A DNA stretch of 64,000 nucleotides from Clostridiales bacterium (GTDB taxonomy: Bacteria > Bacillota > Clostridia > Saccharofermentanales > Saccharofermentanaceae), in contig JAFSPU010000003.1 of assembly GCA_017451265.1 (NCBI GenBank), positions 1 through 64,000 on the forward strand, written 5' to 3'. Below the pieces are notes generated by a model that had not been told where the DNA came from, searched no databases, and was given only the letters and a program-made list of their open reading frames with translations. This document shows positions 1 through 8,365 of this stretch, one piece after another. How positions within the stretch are numbered: position 1 is the stretch's first letter; the number at the start of each line of letters is the position of its first letter. A program made the position numbers and the translations under genes.

Positions 1-457
1 AGAAAAGCTTACCGCAGCCAACAAAGCCTGATGCTGTATAAGGAACGAAGAATACTACGATAAAGATAGCGGAGATCAGTGTGAGGATCTTCTTATCATC
101 ACCGAATCTCTTGGAGAAGAAATCAGGGATAGTAACCGCTCCTACCTTCTGAGTATAGATACGAAGTCTCTTAGCTACAAAGAGCCAGTTAAGATAAGTA
201 CCTACCGCAAGTCCGATAGCTGTCCATGTAGCTTCTGCAAGACCTGTGATAAGAGCAAGTCCGGGAAGTCCGAGAAGAAGCCAGGAACTCATGTCAGAAG
301 CCTCAGCACTCATCGCAGTTACGAGAGGTCCGAGTTTTCTGCCGCCAAGGAAAAAGTCGTCGGTACTCTTGTTCTTCTTGCTGAAGACAGCACCGATGAC
401 GATCATCATTACCAGATAAAGGACAATGGTGATCAAAATACAGATGGATGTCGACAT
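1..457 (-). CDS. Sodium:solute symporter, PutP-like (N-terminal part, runs off the window)
   Basis: The reverse strand encodes the first 152 residues of a sodium:solute symporter family protein, and the rest lies before base 1. The start ATG at 457 has AGGAG about eight bases upstream. The first helix (residues 5-25) is followed by the SSS-family feature STDDFFLGGRKLG and then AMSAEASDMSSWLLLGLPG. That serine-rich stretch is typical of the Na+/proline symporter PutP. Further hydrophobic segments follow near residues 55-100 and 125-145. The family imports small solutes, most often proline, with Na+ across the cytoplasmic membrane. Assignment to the PutP branch is good, but the substrate is inferred. 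The gene is divergent from citrate synthase. Confidence 0.85.
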   Translation of the reverse strand, partial: MSTSICILITIVLYLVMMIVIGAVFSKKNKSTDDFFLGGRKLGPLVTAMSAEASDMSSWLLLGLPGLALITGLAEATWTAIGLAVGTYLNWLFVAKRLRIYTQKVGAVTIPDFFSKRFGDDKKILTLISAIFIVVFFVPYTASGFVGCGKLF

Positions 458-546
458 ATGAATAACTCCTATAAAAATACTATCGAAGATTTTATCAAAG
501 TATTATGAATGCCTCAACTTTCATTCATTCATGGGGTTCTCTTAAA

Positions 547-575
547 TTGATAAAATCAAAAAAATAAGGTAAATT
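547..575 (+). promoter_or_regulatory. Candidate sigma-A promoter of citrate synthase
   Basis: TTGATA at 547-552 and TAAATT at 570-575 are separated by 17 bases, in an A/T-rich stretch ahead of the citrate synthase gene. The -10 matches the consensus at only four of six positions, so this is tentative. An AGGAGG ribosome site follows at 598-603, six bases before the ATG at 610. Confidence 0.4.
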
Positions 576-609
576 ATAAATTCAGGAATAATGGATTAGG
601 AGGAAATGT

Positions 610-1971
610 ATGAACAAATTTTCAAGACTTACCCCCGAGATCATTGAACTCGCCAAGATGTGTGAGGAAAACAAGATTGATACAGAGCTTTATACCAAGA
701 ATAAAGTTAACCGCGGACTTCGCGACCTTAACGGTAAAGGTGTCTTAACGGGACTTACAGAAATCTCAGAGATCGTATCCAAGAAGATAGTAGACGGTGA
801 AGAAGTTTCATGTGACGGCGAGCTCTACTACAGAGGCATCGATGTACATAAGATAGCTGACGGTATAACCGGTGCAGGAAGACATAACGGCTTCGAGGAA
901 GTAACTTACCTCCTCCTTTTCGGAAAGCTTCCCAACGAGCGCGAGCTTCTCGACTTTATGATCATACTTGCCAACTACAGGGATGCACTGCCTAAGAACT
1001 TCGTAAGAGACGTTATCATGAAGGCCCCCAGCAACGACATCATGAACAACCTGCAGCGTGCGGTACTTACTCTTTATTCTTACGACCATAATGCTAATGA
1101 TACGTCTATCCCGAACGTACTGCGCCAGTCACTCGAACTGATTGCCATGTTCCCGATGCTTGCGGCATATTCATACGCTGCAAAGATCTACTACAACGAC
1201 AACAAGAGTCTTTATATCCACAGACCGAGAGCAAATCTGTCTACGGCAGAGAATATCCTTTATATGCTCCGTCCGGACAACAAGTTCACGCCGCTCGAGG
1301 CTCAGATCCTCGATCTATCACTCGTTCTTCACGCTGAGCACGGCGGTGGTAACAACTCAACATTCACGACTCATGTTGTTACTTCATCCGGCACTGATAC
1401 TTATGCCGCTATCTCTGCCGCTATCTCTTCACTGAAGGGACCCAAGCACGGCGGTGCAAATATCAAGGTTATGCAGATGTTTGCTGATATCAAGAAAAAT
1501 GTTAAGGACTGGAGCAACGAAGAGGAGCTTACAGCTTATCTCAACAAGATCCTTCACAAGGAAGCATTCGATAATGCCGGTGTTGTTTATGGAATGGGAC
1601 ATGCGGTTTATTCCATCTCCGATCCGCGTGCAATGATATTCAAATCTTTCGTAGAAAAGCTCTCCATCGAGAAGCATAAGACTAAGGAGTTCAAGCTCTA
1701 CTCTGATGTAGAAAGGATCGCTGCCAAGCTCATTACTGAGCAGCGCCACATCTACAAGGGCGTATCTGCAAATATCGATTTCTATTCAGGCTTCGTATAT
1801 TCGATGCTTAATCTGCCTTTGGAATTCTACACTCCCCTGTTCGCCATCGCACGTATTTCAGGATGGTCAGCTCACCGCATCGAGGAGCTGAACAACGCAG
1901 GCAAGATCATCCGACCTGCTTACAAAGCTGTTCAGCCCAGAGTTGAATACATTCCGATGGACGAGAGATAA
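610..1971 (+). CDS. Citrate synthase
   Basis: This 453-residue protein condenses oxaloacetate and acetyl-CoA to citrate, the entry step of the TCA/glutamate branch, in the cytoplasm. The family's catalytic residues are all visible: His280 in GPKHGGAN, His331 in GMGHAVY and Asp390 in SANIDFYSG. The substrate-binding stretch LHAEHGGGNN lies at 240-249. The length fits the clostridial citrate synthases, which are somewhat longer than the E. coli enzyme. A perfect AGGAGG fixes the start. The gene stands alone, with its own promoter and a strong terminator, so it is probably monocistronic. In anaerobes of this type the enzyme usually feeds 2-oxoglutarate and glutamate synthesis; that role is inferred. 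Si- and Re-type stereochemistry cannot be told apart here, but the sequence is the common Si-type fold. Confidence 0.96.
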   Translation: MNKFSRLTPEIIELAKMCEENKIDTELYTKNKVNRGLRDLNGKGVLTGLTEISEIVSKKIVDGEEVSCDGELYYRGIDVHKIADGITGAGRHNGFEEVTYLLLFGKLPNERELLDFMIILANYRDALPKNFVRDVIMKAPSNDIMNNLQRAVLTLYSYDHNANDTSIPNVLRQSLELIAMFPMLAAYSYAAKIYYNDNKSLYIHRPRANLSTAENILYMLRPDNKFTPLEAQILDLSLVLHAEHGGGNNSTFTTHVVTSSGTDTYAAISAAISSLKGPKHGGANIKVMQMFADIKKNVKDWSNEEELTAYLNKILHKEAFDNAGVVYGMGHAVYSISDPRAMIFKSFVEKLSIEKHKTKEFKLYSDVERIAAKLITEQRHIYKGVSANIDFYSGFVYSMLNLPLEFYTPLFAIARISGWSAHRIEELNNAGKIIRPAYKAVQPRVEYIPMDER

Positions 1972-1994
1972 TCATCTGGGATTCTGATAAAAAC

Positions 1995-2021
1995 AAAAAG
2001 ACGGCCGCAGCCGTCTTTTTT
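1995..2021. terminator. Bidirectional rho-independent terminator
   Basis: The arms GACGGC and GCCGTC flank a CGCA loop, with A and T runs on both sides. The same hairpin can end transcription of citrate synthase on the plus strand and of the operon ending with uppP on the minus strand. Confidence 0.9.
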
Positions 2022-2044
2022 ATTTACCACTTAAATTGCCGTGA

Positions 2045-2914
2045 TCAGGACATCGTTACGAGGCCGAGGATACCTAAGATAAGGAACAATACTCCGACAG
2101 CGATTCTGTACCAGCCGAACACGGTAAAGCTGTGCTTTTTGATATAGGCCATAAACTTCTTGATAACAACCCAGGAAACAACAAAGGCAACTACCATACC
2201 GATAACCAGGGTAGCTATCTCTGCACCTGTTACTTCACCTTCAAACTTTAAGATCTTAAGAAGGCTCGCACCCATCATTACGGGAATAGCAAGGAAGAAA
2301 GTAAACTTAGCGGCAGCCTCACGGCTGATACCCATTGCGAGTGAACCAACGATGGTGGAACCGGATCTGGATGTTCCCGGGAACACAGCAGCGATGAGCT
2401 GGAAAGCACCGATAAGAAAAGCCTGCGGATAAGAGATATCGTCGACAGACTTTACGTTAGGCTCTTTGTCTGCTACCCACTTCTCTACTGCGATAAAAGC
2501 GATACCGAAGAGGATCAGCATGATGGATACACATACGTAGTTATAAAATAGCTCATCGAGGTAATCATCGAACAGAACACCTACAATGATCGCAGGAATA
2601 CAAGCAACCAGGATCTTGAACCACATATTAAACTTGTCGGCCTTGACCCAGCGTCCGATACCCTCTTTCTTCCAGGGGTGCTTATTATCCTTAATACCGA
2701 AAGGCCATATCTCTTTCCAGTAAATGACTACTACAGCCATGATGGCACCGAGCTGAATAACAACAAGATAAAGCTCGTGGAATGCCTCAGATACATGAAG
2801 GTTCAGAAATGAATCGAGAAGGATCATGTGTCCTGTGGAGCTGATAGGCAGCCACTCGGAAATACCCTCTACGATTCCATAGATTATGGCGATAATTACA
2901 TCAATAAAACTCAT
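2045..2914 (-). CDS. uppP: Undecaprenyl-diphosphatase UppP (BacA family)
   Basis: This 289-residue multi-pass membrane enzyme removes a phosphate from undecaprenyl diphosphate to recycle the lipid carrier for peptidoglycan and wall polymers. Family members also confer bacitracin tolerance. Both family signatures are present: EGISEWLPISSTGH near the N-terminus with its conserved Glu and Ser residues, and FPGTSRSGSTI near residue 180 with the essential Arg. About eight hydrophobic helices are visible. The start ATG overlaps the stop of the patatin gene by four bases (ATGA), so the two are translationally coupled. It is the last gene of the operon and is followed by a shared terminator. Confidence 0.96.
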   Translation of the reverse strand: MSFIDVIIAIIYGIVEGISEWLPISSTGHMILLDSFLNLHVSEAFHELYLVVIQLGAIMAVVVIYWKEIWPFGIKDNKHPWKKEGIGRWVKADKFNMWFKILVACIPAIIVGVLFDDYLDELFYNYVCVSIMLILFGIAFIAVEKWVADKEPNVKSVDDISYPQAFLIGAFQLIAAVFPGTSRSGSTIVGSLAMGISREAAAKFTFFLAIPVMMGASLLKILKFEGEVTGAEIATLVIGMVVAFVVSWVVIKKFMAYIKKHSFTVFGWYRIAVGVLFLILGILGLVTMS

Positions 2915-3819
2915 AAATAATTCAAATATCCTTTTAAATCTTCAAGACACGCAGTGCAGTCTTTCACTCCAAGATAGTACAACGCGCCAAGTTTTTCCAT
3001 ATCAGACTCGAATCTTCCTATATCATCAAGCGATACGGAAGGCTCGATCATGAACACACGGTGAAGCTTGTTAAGATAAAACAGCTCATCCAGTTCAAGA
3101 TTATAACGCTCATGCATATGAACGATGTTATCGGTAAGCGCAGGCTTGTTCCTGTATATCCTTCGAACAAGCGCCAGTTGGGCTTCTGACGGAGCAGGTT
3201 CACGGTAGTCGGCAGCACGGGTCTTAATAACGATGATCTTGTTATAACCCTGATTGATCGCCCAGTTAAACGGGATATTCACGCTCAGGCCGCCGTCAAG
3301 GTTATATGTGCCCTCCACTTCAACGGGACTTGATACATATGGCAGAGATGCCGATGCTTTCACAGCATGAAAAATATCACTGCAGTTTGTCTTCTCCCAG
3401 AAATGAGGTCTGCCGGTGTCAACGTCAGTACTTACAGCCACGAAACGCCTTTGGTCGAAAGCATCGCGGTCAAGCGGCTCCACGCCTTCTAGCTCTCCGA
3501 AAATGAAATCAAAACCGATCATGCCGTGTTCCGTAAGCATCGGCTTCACTCCGACATAATTCTTATCATGACGGTACTTCAGGTTTACTCTGGCAGAGCG
3601 GCCTATCTGGCACGAAGAGTAATTAATGCCATTGATGGCACCAGCAGAGACTCCACAGACGCAGCTCATATTAATACCGTTCTGCATCAGCACATCAAGC
3701 ACACCCGAGGTATATAGGCCTCTGAAGGCACCGCCCTCAAGAACGATGCATCCTTCTGTCAGCTTGCCCGAACCGTATCCACTCGGCAGTTCATTCCAAC
3801 CGGAATAGATCTTATCCAA
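2911..3819 (-). CDS. Patatin-like phospholipase
   Basis: This 302-residue protein belongs to the patatin-like serine acyl hydrolases. It shows the oxyanion-hole stretch GGAFRGLYTSG near residue 30, the nucleophile elbow GVSAG around residues 57-61, and the catalytic Asp in DGG near residue 175. That makes a complete Ser-Asp dyad. It resembles the short YjjU-type bacterial patatins of unknown physiological substrate. No signal peptide is seen, so it should be cytoplasmic. The start is a TTG three bases after the flavodoxin stop, with AGGA further upstream, which implies coupled translation. It ends inside the uppP start. Lipid hydrolysis is a family-level inference. Confidence 0.88.
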   Translation of the reverse strand: MDKIYSGWNELPSGYGSGKLTEGCIVLEGGAFRGLYTSGVLDVLMQNGINMSCVCGVSAGAINGINYSSCQIGRSARVNLKYRHDKNYVGVKPMLTEHGMIGFDFIFGELEGVEPLDRDAFDQRRFVAVSTDVDTGRPHFWEKTNCSDIFHAVKASASLPYVSSPVEVEGTYNLDGGLSVNIPFNWAINQGYNKIIVIKTRAADYREPAPSEAQLALVRRIYRNKPALTDNIVHMHERYNLELDELFYLNKLHRVFMIEPSVSLDDIGRFESDMEKLGALYYLGVKDCTACLEDLKGYLNYL

Positions 3820-3822
3820 TTA

Positions 3823-4248
3823 TTACTTGATCCTGGTCCCTTCTTCGAAGATGGCTCCGGGAGCACAAGCCTTAAGGTCATCGGCTGTCTTCTGTGTATA
3901 CTCGCTTCCGCCGCTAGTAACGAACGGAATGATCTTCTTGCCGGAGAAATCAGCACTCTCAAGGAATGTGTTTATGATTCTGGGAGCATAACCCCACCAA
4001 AGCGGGAATCCAAGATAGATCTCATCGTATTTGGCGATATCTTCACACTTAGCAGCCAATGCTACTCTGTTACTCTTGTTTTCCATTTCATTGTTGGCTC
4101 TGCAGCCTCTCTCCTGCCAATCAAGATCGGCGCCTGTATAGGGCTCAAGGGGCTTGATCTCAAAGATATCAGCGCCTTCTCTTTCTGCGATCTTCTTAGC
4201 AACGGCTTCAGTTATGCCTGAAGTGGAGAAAAATGCAACAAGTTTCAT
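3823..4248 (-). CDS. Flavodoxin-type FMN protein
   Basis: This is a 141-residue flavodoxin-fold protein. The phosphate-binding loop FSTSGITEAVAKKI is at residues 5-18, and the FMN-site segment YLGFPLWWGYAP is near residue 80. It carries single electrons, or acts as a small flavin-dependent reductase, in the cytoplasm. I place the start at 4248 rather than five codons upstream, because GGAGG lies nine bases before this ATG and the upstream candidate has no such site. It sits between a CPBP protease and a patatin in one minus operon. The members do not suggest one pathway. Confidence 0.9.
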   Translation of the reverse strand: MKLVAFFSTSGITEAVAKKIAEREGADIFEIKPLEPYTGADLDWQERGCRANNEMENKSNRVALAAKCEDIAKYDEIYLGFPLWWGYAPRIINTFLESADFSGKKIIPFVTSGGSEYTQKTADDLKACAPGAIFEEGTRIK

Positions 4249-4282
4249 TGTTAAAACCTCCAAAATAATTTACTTATTTATA

Positions 4283-5050
4283 TTAACACAGTTTCTTTTT
4301 ATTAAATTGAGGCGAATATATAAGAATAATCAGCGATATCACAAACATCACGATATAAGCTGCTTCCGAACATGCACAGATACCGTCAAAGAACGGATTA
4401 TTATTCCACTGCACGAAAGCTATGATATGTACAAGAAAATCATATACAAAATGAAGGATCATCGTCAGCAAGATATTACCAGACTTAACGAATATAACCG
4501 CGAATGCAAATCCGATAGCAGCAGTTGTAAGGAATCTGTATGTATCCCATCCCGTTACACAGTGAAGCAGTCCGAACAAAACCGAACCCGAGAAAACATA
4601 CAGAAGTTTCATACCCGTGGTATTTGATGTGTGTTTAAGTCCGTTAAGAAGCAGAAACCTGTAATTGATCTCCTCGTAAAAGCCTGTCGTAAGCTGCTGC
4701 AGGAGAACTCTTGTAAGAAAGATGCCTATAGTAAGGCCGTTGATCTCACCGAATCCGGACACAATCTGAATCAGAAAAAACAGGAAAAAGATCAAAAATC
4801 CGGCGCCTGTTGCAAGTGCACCCTTTATATTCTTAAATGACAGAATTTCTGAAGGTCTTAGTTCAAAGAGTTTGCAGGAAATAAGCAGAATACCAGTTCC
4901 GAAGATTATCCTTAACACCGAACTTATAAGAAACCATGTAACTCCTGAAGTAAACTGCAGGAACAGCAGTGACAGTCCTATGAAAGGCAGAGTAAAGATA
5001 AAGTGCCAGACGAACCCGCTGTATCTTTTATCCCAGAGTATCTTCCCCAT
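4283..5050 (-). CDS. CPBP family intramembrane metalloprotease
   Basis: This 255-residue protein has about eight hydrophobic segments. It carries the CPBP (Abi/CAAX prenyl protease-like) motifs: EEINYR near residue 125, FGLLH near residue 160 and ILHFVYD near residue 200, which supply the catalytic Glu and His residues. Bacterial members cleave within membranes and are often linked to bacteriocin self-protection or peptide maturation, but the substrate is unknown here. The start ATG at 5050 has GGAGGGG just upstream and overlaps the stop of the preceding gene by one base (TAATG). A GTG four codons further upstream is less likely because it lies in the ribosome site. Confidence 0.87.
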   Translation of the reverse strand: MGKILWDKRYSGFVWHFIFTLPFIGLSLLFLQFTSGVTWFLISSVLRIIFGTGILLISCKLFELRPSEILSFKNIKGALATGAGFLIFFLFFLIQIVSGFGEINGLTIGIFLTRVLLQQLTTGFYEEINYRFLLLNGLKHTSNTTGMKLLYVFSGSVLFGLLHCVTGWDTYRFLTTAAIGFAFAVIFVKSGNILLTMILHFVYDFLVHIIAFVQWNNNPFFDGICACSEAAYIVMFVISLIILIYSPQFNKKKLC

Positions 5051-6156
5051 TATCCCCTCCACTCTTCCCTCAGGATCGAATAATACAGTCTGTCCTCAAA
5101 CTGACCGTTGATCATGAAATAATCTCTAAGAGCTCCTTCATAAGTAAAGCCGCACTTCTCGATAACTCTCTTGGAAGGCGTATTGGACGGCCTTACGCAG
5201 ATCTGCACTTTATTAAAGCCTGCATAGCGGAACCCGAAGTCTATAACAGCCTTCGTAGCCTCTGTGGCATAACCTTTACCCTGGTAAGCAGAACCTATGC
5301 AGTATTCGATCTCGCCGAAAGCTCCTTGTGAGTTCACAAGAAAATAAGCAGCCTGACCGATGCACTCGCCGGAAGACTTCTCAATAATCGCCCAGCGAAA
5401 TGAGTAACCGCCCTGGCAGCGCTTTATGAACTTGCTTATGAGCGCCTCGACCTCTTCCTTAGTCTTGTATGAAGGCTCGCCGTACATTCCCTGGATATAG
5501 TCATCGCTGACCCAGTTACGCATCATGGAATCAGCATCATCCATGGTAAATCCTCTTAGGATAAGCCTTTCTGTCTCGATGGGTTCCGGACCGCAGTCGT
5601 TGATCAAAGGGCACACTTCACTCTTCTTATACGCGCGGATCAGTTCAACCGTTTCATCGACAGACAGACACTTCGCATATCTTCCGGGCCACATATTCTC
5701 GTTATAGAACTTATATGTGGTCTCGCCATCCATATAATCATTACTGCGGGTAGTATTGCAGTATGCAGGCACTATCATTTCAAACCCGTTTGCGAATCCG
5801 CCCTTGACCGATGCATCTATACAGTAATCCGTCTGAAGTCCGACAATGATGACTTTAGTTACGCCCTTTGTCTCAAGATAGTCGGCAAGACCCGTGTAAA
5901 AGATAAAAGCATCGTTAACGTCCTTATCGAAGATCTTCTCACCTGCTTCAGGCGCAAATCTTCCGTCGATCTCGAAGGCCTCATCACCTGCAGAAAAACC
6001 GGATCCTCTACCGTCATCATGTCTAACATGGACGACCTCAACTCCGGCTGCACGCGCCTCGTCTATAAGGCGCTTTACATTCAGAACAAATTCATCATAA
6101 CCATATAAGCGCTCATCAGTTATTCCCTTCTGTATATCAACAGCCAGCAGAATCAT
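5050..6156 (-). CDS. Isochorismatase-like hydrolase fused to a GNAT acetyltransferase
   Basis: This 368-residue protein is a two-domain fusion. Residues 1-180 are a cysteine hydrolase of the isochorismatase/nicotinamidase superfamily, with the catalytic triad Asp7, Lys78 and Cys112 (GLQTDYCIDASV) intact. Residues 190-368 are a RimJ/RimL-type N-acetyltransferase opening with ETERLILRGFTMDDAD and holding the acetyl-CoA loop SAYQGKGYATEA. Each half is about the normal length for its family, and the join is a short linker with no internal ribosome site. This points to a real fusion rather than a misread frameshift. Such hydrolases cleave amides such as nicotinamide or ureido compounds, and the acetyltransferase may act on the product amine or on an unrelated target. 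Both substrates are unknown. It is the first gene of its operon. Confidence 0.85.
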   Translation of the reverse strand: MILLAVDIQKGITDERLYGYDEFVLNVKRLIDEARAAGVEVVHVRHDDGRGSGFSAGDEAFEIDGRFAPEAGEKIFDKDVNDAFIFYTGLADYLETKGVTKVIIVGLQTDYCIDASVKGGFANGFEMIVPAYCNTTRSNDYMDGETTYKFYNENMWPGRYAKCLSVDETVELIRAYKKSEVCPLINDCGPEPIETERLILRGFTMDDADSMMRNWVSDDYIQGMYGEPSYKTKEEVEALISKFIKRCQGGYSFRWAIIEKSSGECIGQAAYFLVNSQGAFGEIEYCIGSAYQGKGYATEATKAVIDFGFRYAGFNKVQICVRPSNTPSKRVIEKCGFTYEGALRDYFMINGQFEDRLYYSILREEWRG

Positions 6157-6181
6157 ATATAACTCCCTTTTCCTAAAGCAA

Positions 6182-6209
6182 AATGCCCGTGAATTATTCC
6201 ACGGGCATT
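6182..6209 (-). terminator. Hairpin terminator of the exporter operon
   Basis: A ten-base perfect stem (AATGCCCGTG with CACGGGCATT) has a short A/T loop and is followed on the minus strand by TTTT. It lies between the stop of the heptad-repeat gene and the next minus-strand gene. The T tract is short, so termination may be partial. Confidence 0.7.
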
Positions 6210-6238
6210 ATATCAAACATTCATGAGTTCAAGCGACT

Positions 6239-8365
6239 TCAGTTCTTGAATACGAATACTACAGAATCCTCTACTCCGTCAGGAGTTCCGGAGAATGTGC
6301 TGTATGTTGCAGAATATGCTCTCATGGCTTCGATCCTGTCAGATACGGGCGCGAGCTGGTTGATCATATCCGTAAGCTTCTCTACAGCCTGCTCGTTAAA
6401 CTCATTAAGACCTTCCTCAAGCTGTCCCGCGCCGTCAAGCAAAGCAGATACTCCCTCGGAGAGCTCCTCGGTACCGGAAGCGAGTCTGTCAGCACCGTCA
6501 GACAAGGAAGCTGCACCGGAAGCAAGCGCCTGTGCCCCGCTGTTTACCTGGGCTACACCGTCATGAAGAGAAGCTGCGCCGGTTACGAGCTGGGAAGTAC
6601 CGTTGCTTAAGGAAGCAGAACCGGATGCCAGCTGATTGATACCGTTAGCAAGTGCGCCTGTGCTGTTGTTAAGCGTGTTAAGGCCGTTAGATACCTGTGC
6701 CGCGCCGTTCGCAACCTGGGATGCGCCGGACTGTACCTGTGCTACTGCAGTTGCGACTTCACCGAACTTACCTGTAAGAGAATTGATACCGGCATCAATG
6801 CTGGCGTAGCCTTCATTGAGAGCGGCTACTGAAGATGAAACCTGGCTCATGCTTCCCGCCAGGGACGAGTAAGCCGAGATAAGTGCGCTGATACTGGCCG
6901 CCGTAGTCTCATCAGCCTCGGCAGCATAAGCACTGAGATACTGTATTGCACTCTGAACTGCAGCTGCCTGCTCGGGTGTCATTCCGCCTGAACTCAATGC
7001 TGTGTTAAGCGCAGACAGGCTCTGGGAAAACTGTGCGGAACCTGCAACAAGAGCCGTCATCTGTGCCTGTGCTTCCTGCGAGGTCATCTGGCCGTAAAGA
7101 GTATTCACGCCCGAGCTCAAAGAAGAAGCGCCCTGCGAAAGTGCGTTGGCACCATTAGTAAGGTCATTAACACCGCTCTGCAGTGCTGGGATATTGGACT
7201 GTACCTGGCTTAAGCCTGCATTAAGTGCCGCGGCACCGTCATTGACCTGGCTTATGCCGCTTTGCAAGGCATCCGTTCCGCCCGCAAGCTGCGATGTACC
7301 TGTACTCAAAGCAGATGCACCGGAAGCGAGTGCGGCAGTACCGTCAGCAACGGCAGATGCACCCTCATTCAAGGTAACAGCACCGTCGTTAAGGGCAGAA
7401 ACGCCGTCATAAAGGCGCTCGGATCCGTCAACCAGACTTCTCATTCCGTCTGTGATCTCATCGATATCTTCGTCGATGCCTTCAGTATTAAGTTCAACAT
7501 CTATCTCATCGAGATTCAAAACAGAAGCAACAGTCAGAGCGGTCAGCTCAGAGCAGTCAACAACATCACATTCAATAGTGATCTCATCGGGAATATTTAT
7601 TTCTTCTATACTCTGCTCTATTTCGGGATCATCGATCTCAACGTCAGCAAGACCGAGGCTCTCGTAAAGGCCGGGGAAACCGATTCCGAGTACATAGGTG
7701 CGCTCTCCGTCATTAATGCACTGTCCGTTGGTTACTTCTATATTTCTGTATGTATCGTTATCAAGGAGCATACCTGTCGTCATCACAAACGGCATATAGA
7801 TTGTATAAGTCTCACCATCTTCACTCTCGACTTCTTCACTTAGATTATTCACATAATCCACAGTCATAACGAGGTGTCCTGTCTTACCTTCAAGTTCAGA
7901 TGCGGATACGGATGCACCGTCAAGAGTGTAAGAGATATTAACATCTACAGGTAGTTCATCATTAGAAACGCCCTGATAATAAATATCTTCACCATTTGCT
8001 TCCCAGGTGATCTGTCCGTTCTCATCCTGACCGAGCTCGGCCGCACCTCGTACGACTTCAATATCGGAAAGATCCGATACATCATTTACAGATGAACTAC
8101 CGTCGGGATTGTGAAGCCAGGAGCTTACATAGGTGGTCCTGTCTCCTTCAGCCGAAGTTATGACATATACAGTCTCATTCTTTCCTGAAGTCAGAGAGTG
8201 ATAAGCAGCAGCAAGATCCTGTGCCTGTGCGATCTCTTCGGTCAACTCCTGGGCCATAACCTTATTCTCTCTGTTCTTATAGATCAGCACTCCGCCGCAA
8301 GATCCAAGAGCCAGTGCAGCAGTTACTGATAATGCGACTGTCTTTTTCACATTTACTGATAACAT
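6239..8365 (-). CDS. Heptad-repeat extracytoplasmic protein (YhgE/Pip-like repeats)
   Basis: This 708-residue protein has one N-terminal hydrophobic helix (residues 7-30) acting as a signal or anchor. An extracellular domain of about 250 residues is rich in Asp and Glu. From about residue 300 to 660 there is a long run of seven-residue repeats of the form xxLxxGA (ALNDGAVTLNEGASAVADGT and so on). This matches the xxxLxxG heptad repeats of YhgE/Pip-type proteins, which form long coiled rods. One break near residues 420-520 is richer in Ala, Ser and Gln. AAGGAGGT lies nine bases before the start, and the gene overlaps the end of the MMPL exporter by 13 bases. It is probably a surface partner of the exporter. 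The conserved transmembrane C-terminus of true YhgE is missing. Confidence 0.75.
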   Translation of the reverse strand: MLSVNVKKTVALSVTAALALGSCGGVLIYKNRENKVMAQELTEEIAQAQDLAAAYHSLTSGKNETVYVITSAEGDRTTYVSSWLHNPDGSSSVNDVSDLSDIEVVRGAAELGQDENGQITWEANGEDIYYQGVSNDELPVDVNISYTLDGASVSASELEGKTGHLVMTVDYVNNLSEEVESEDGETYTIYMPFVMTTGMLLDNDTYRNIEVTNGQCINDGERTYVLGIGFPGLYESLGLADVEIDDPEIEQSIEEINIPDEITIECDVVDCSELTALTVASVLNLDEIDVELNTEGIDEDIDEITDGMRSLVDGSERLYDGVSALNDGAVTLNEGASAVADGTAALASGASALSTGTSQLAGGTDALQSGISQVNDGAAALNAGLSQVQSNIPALQSGVNDLTNGANALSQGASSLSSGVNTLYGQMTSQEAQAQMTALVAGSAQFSQSLSALNTALSSGGMTPEQAAAVQSAIQYLSAYAAEADETTAASISALISAYSSLAGSMSQVSSSVAALNEGYASIDAGINSLTGKFGEVATAVAQVQSGASQVANGAAQVSNGLNTLNNSTGALANGINQLASGSASLSNGTSQLVTGAASLHDGVAQVNSGAQALASGAASLSDGADRLASGTEELSEGVSALLDGAGQLEEGLNEFNEQAVEKLTDMINQLAPVSDRIEAMRAYSATYSTFSGTPDGVEDSVVFVFKN

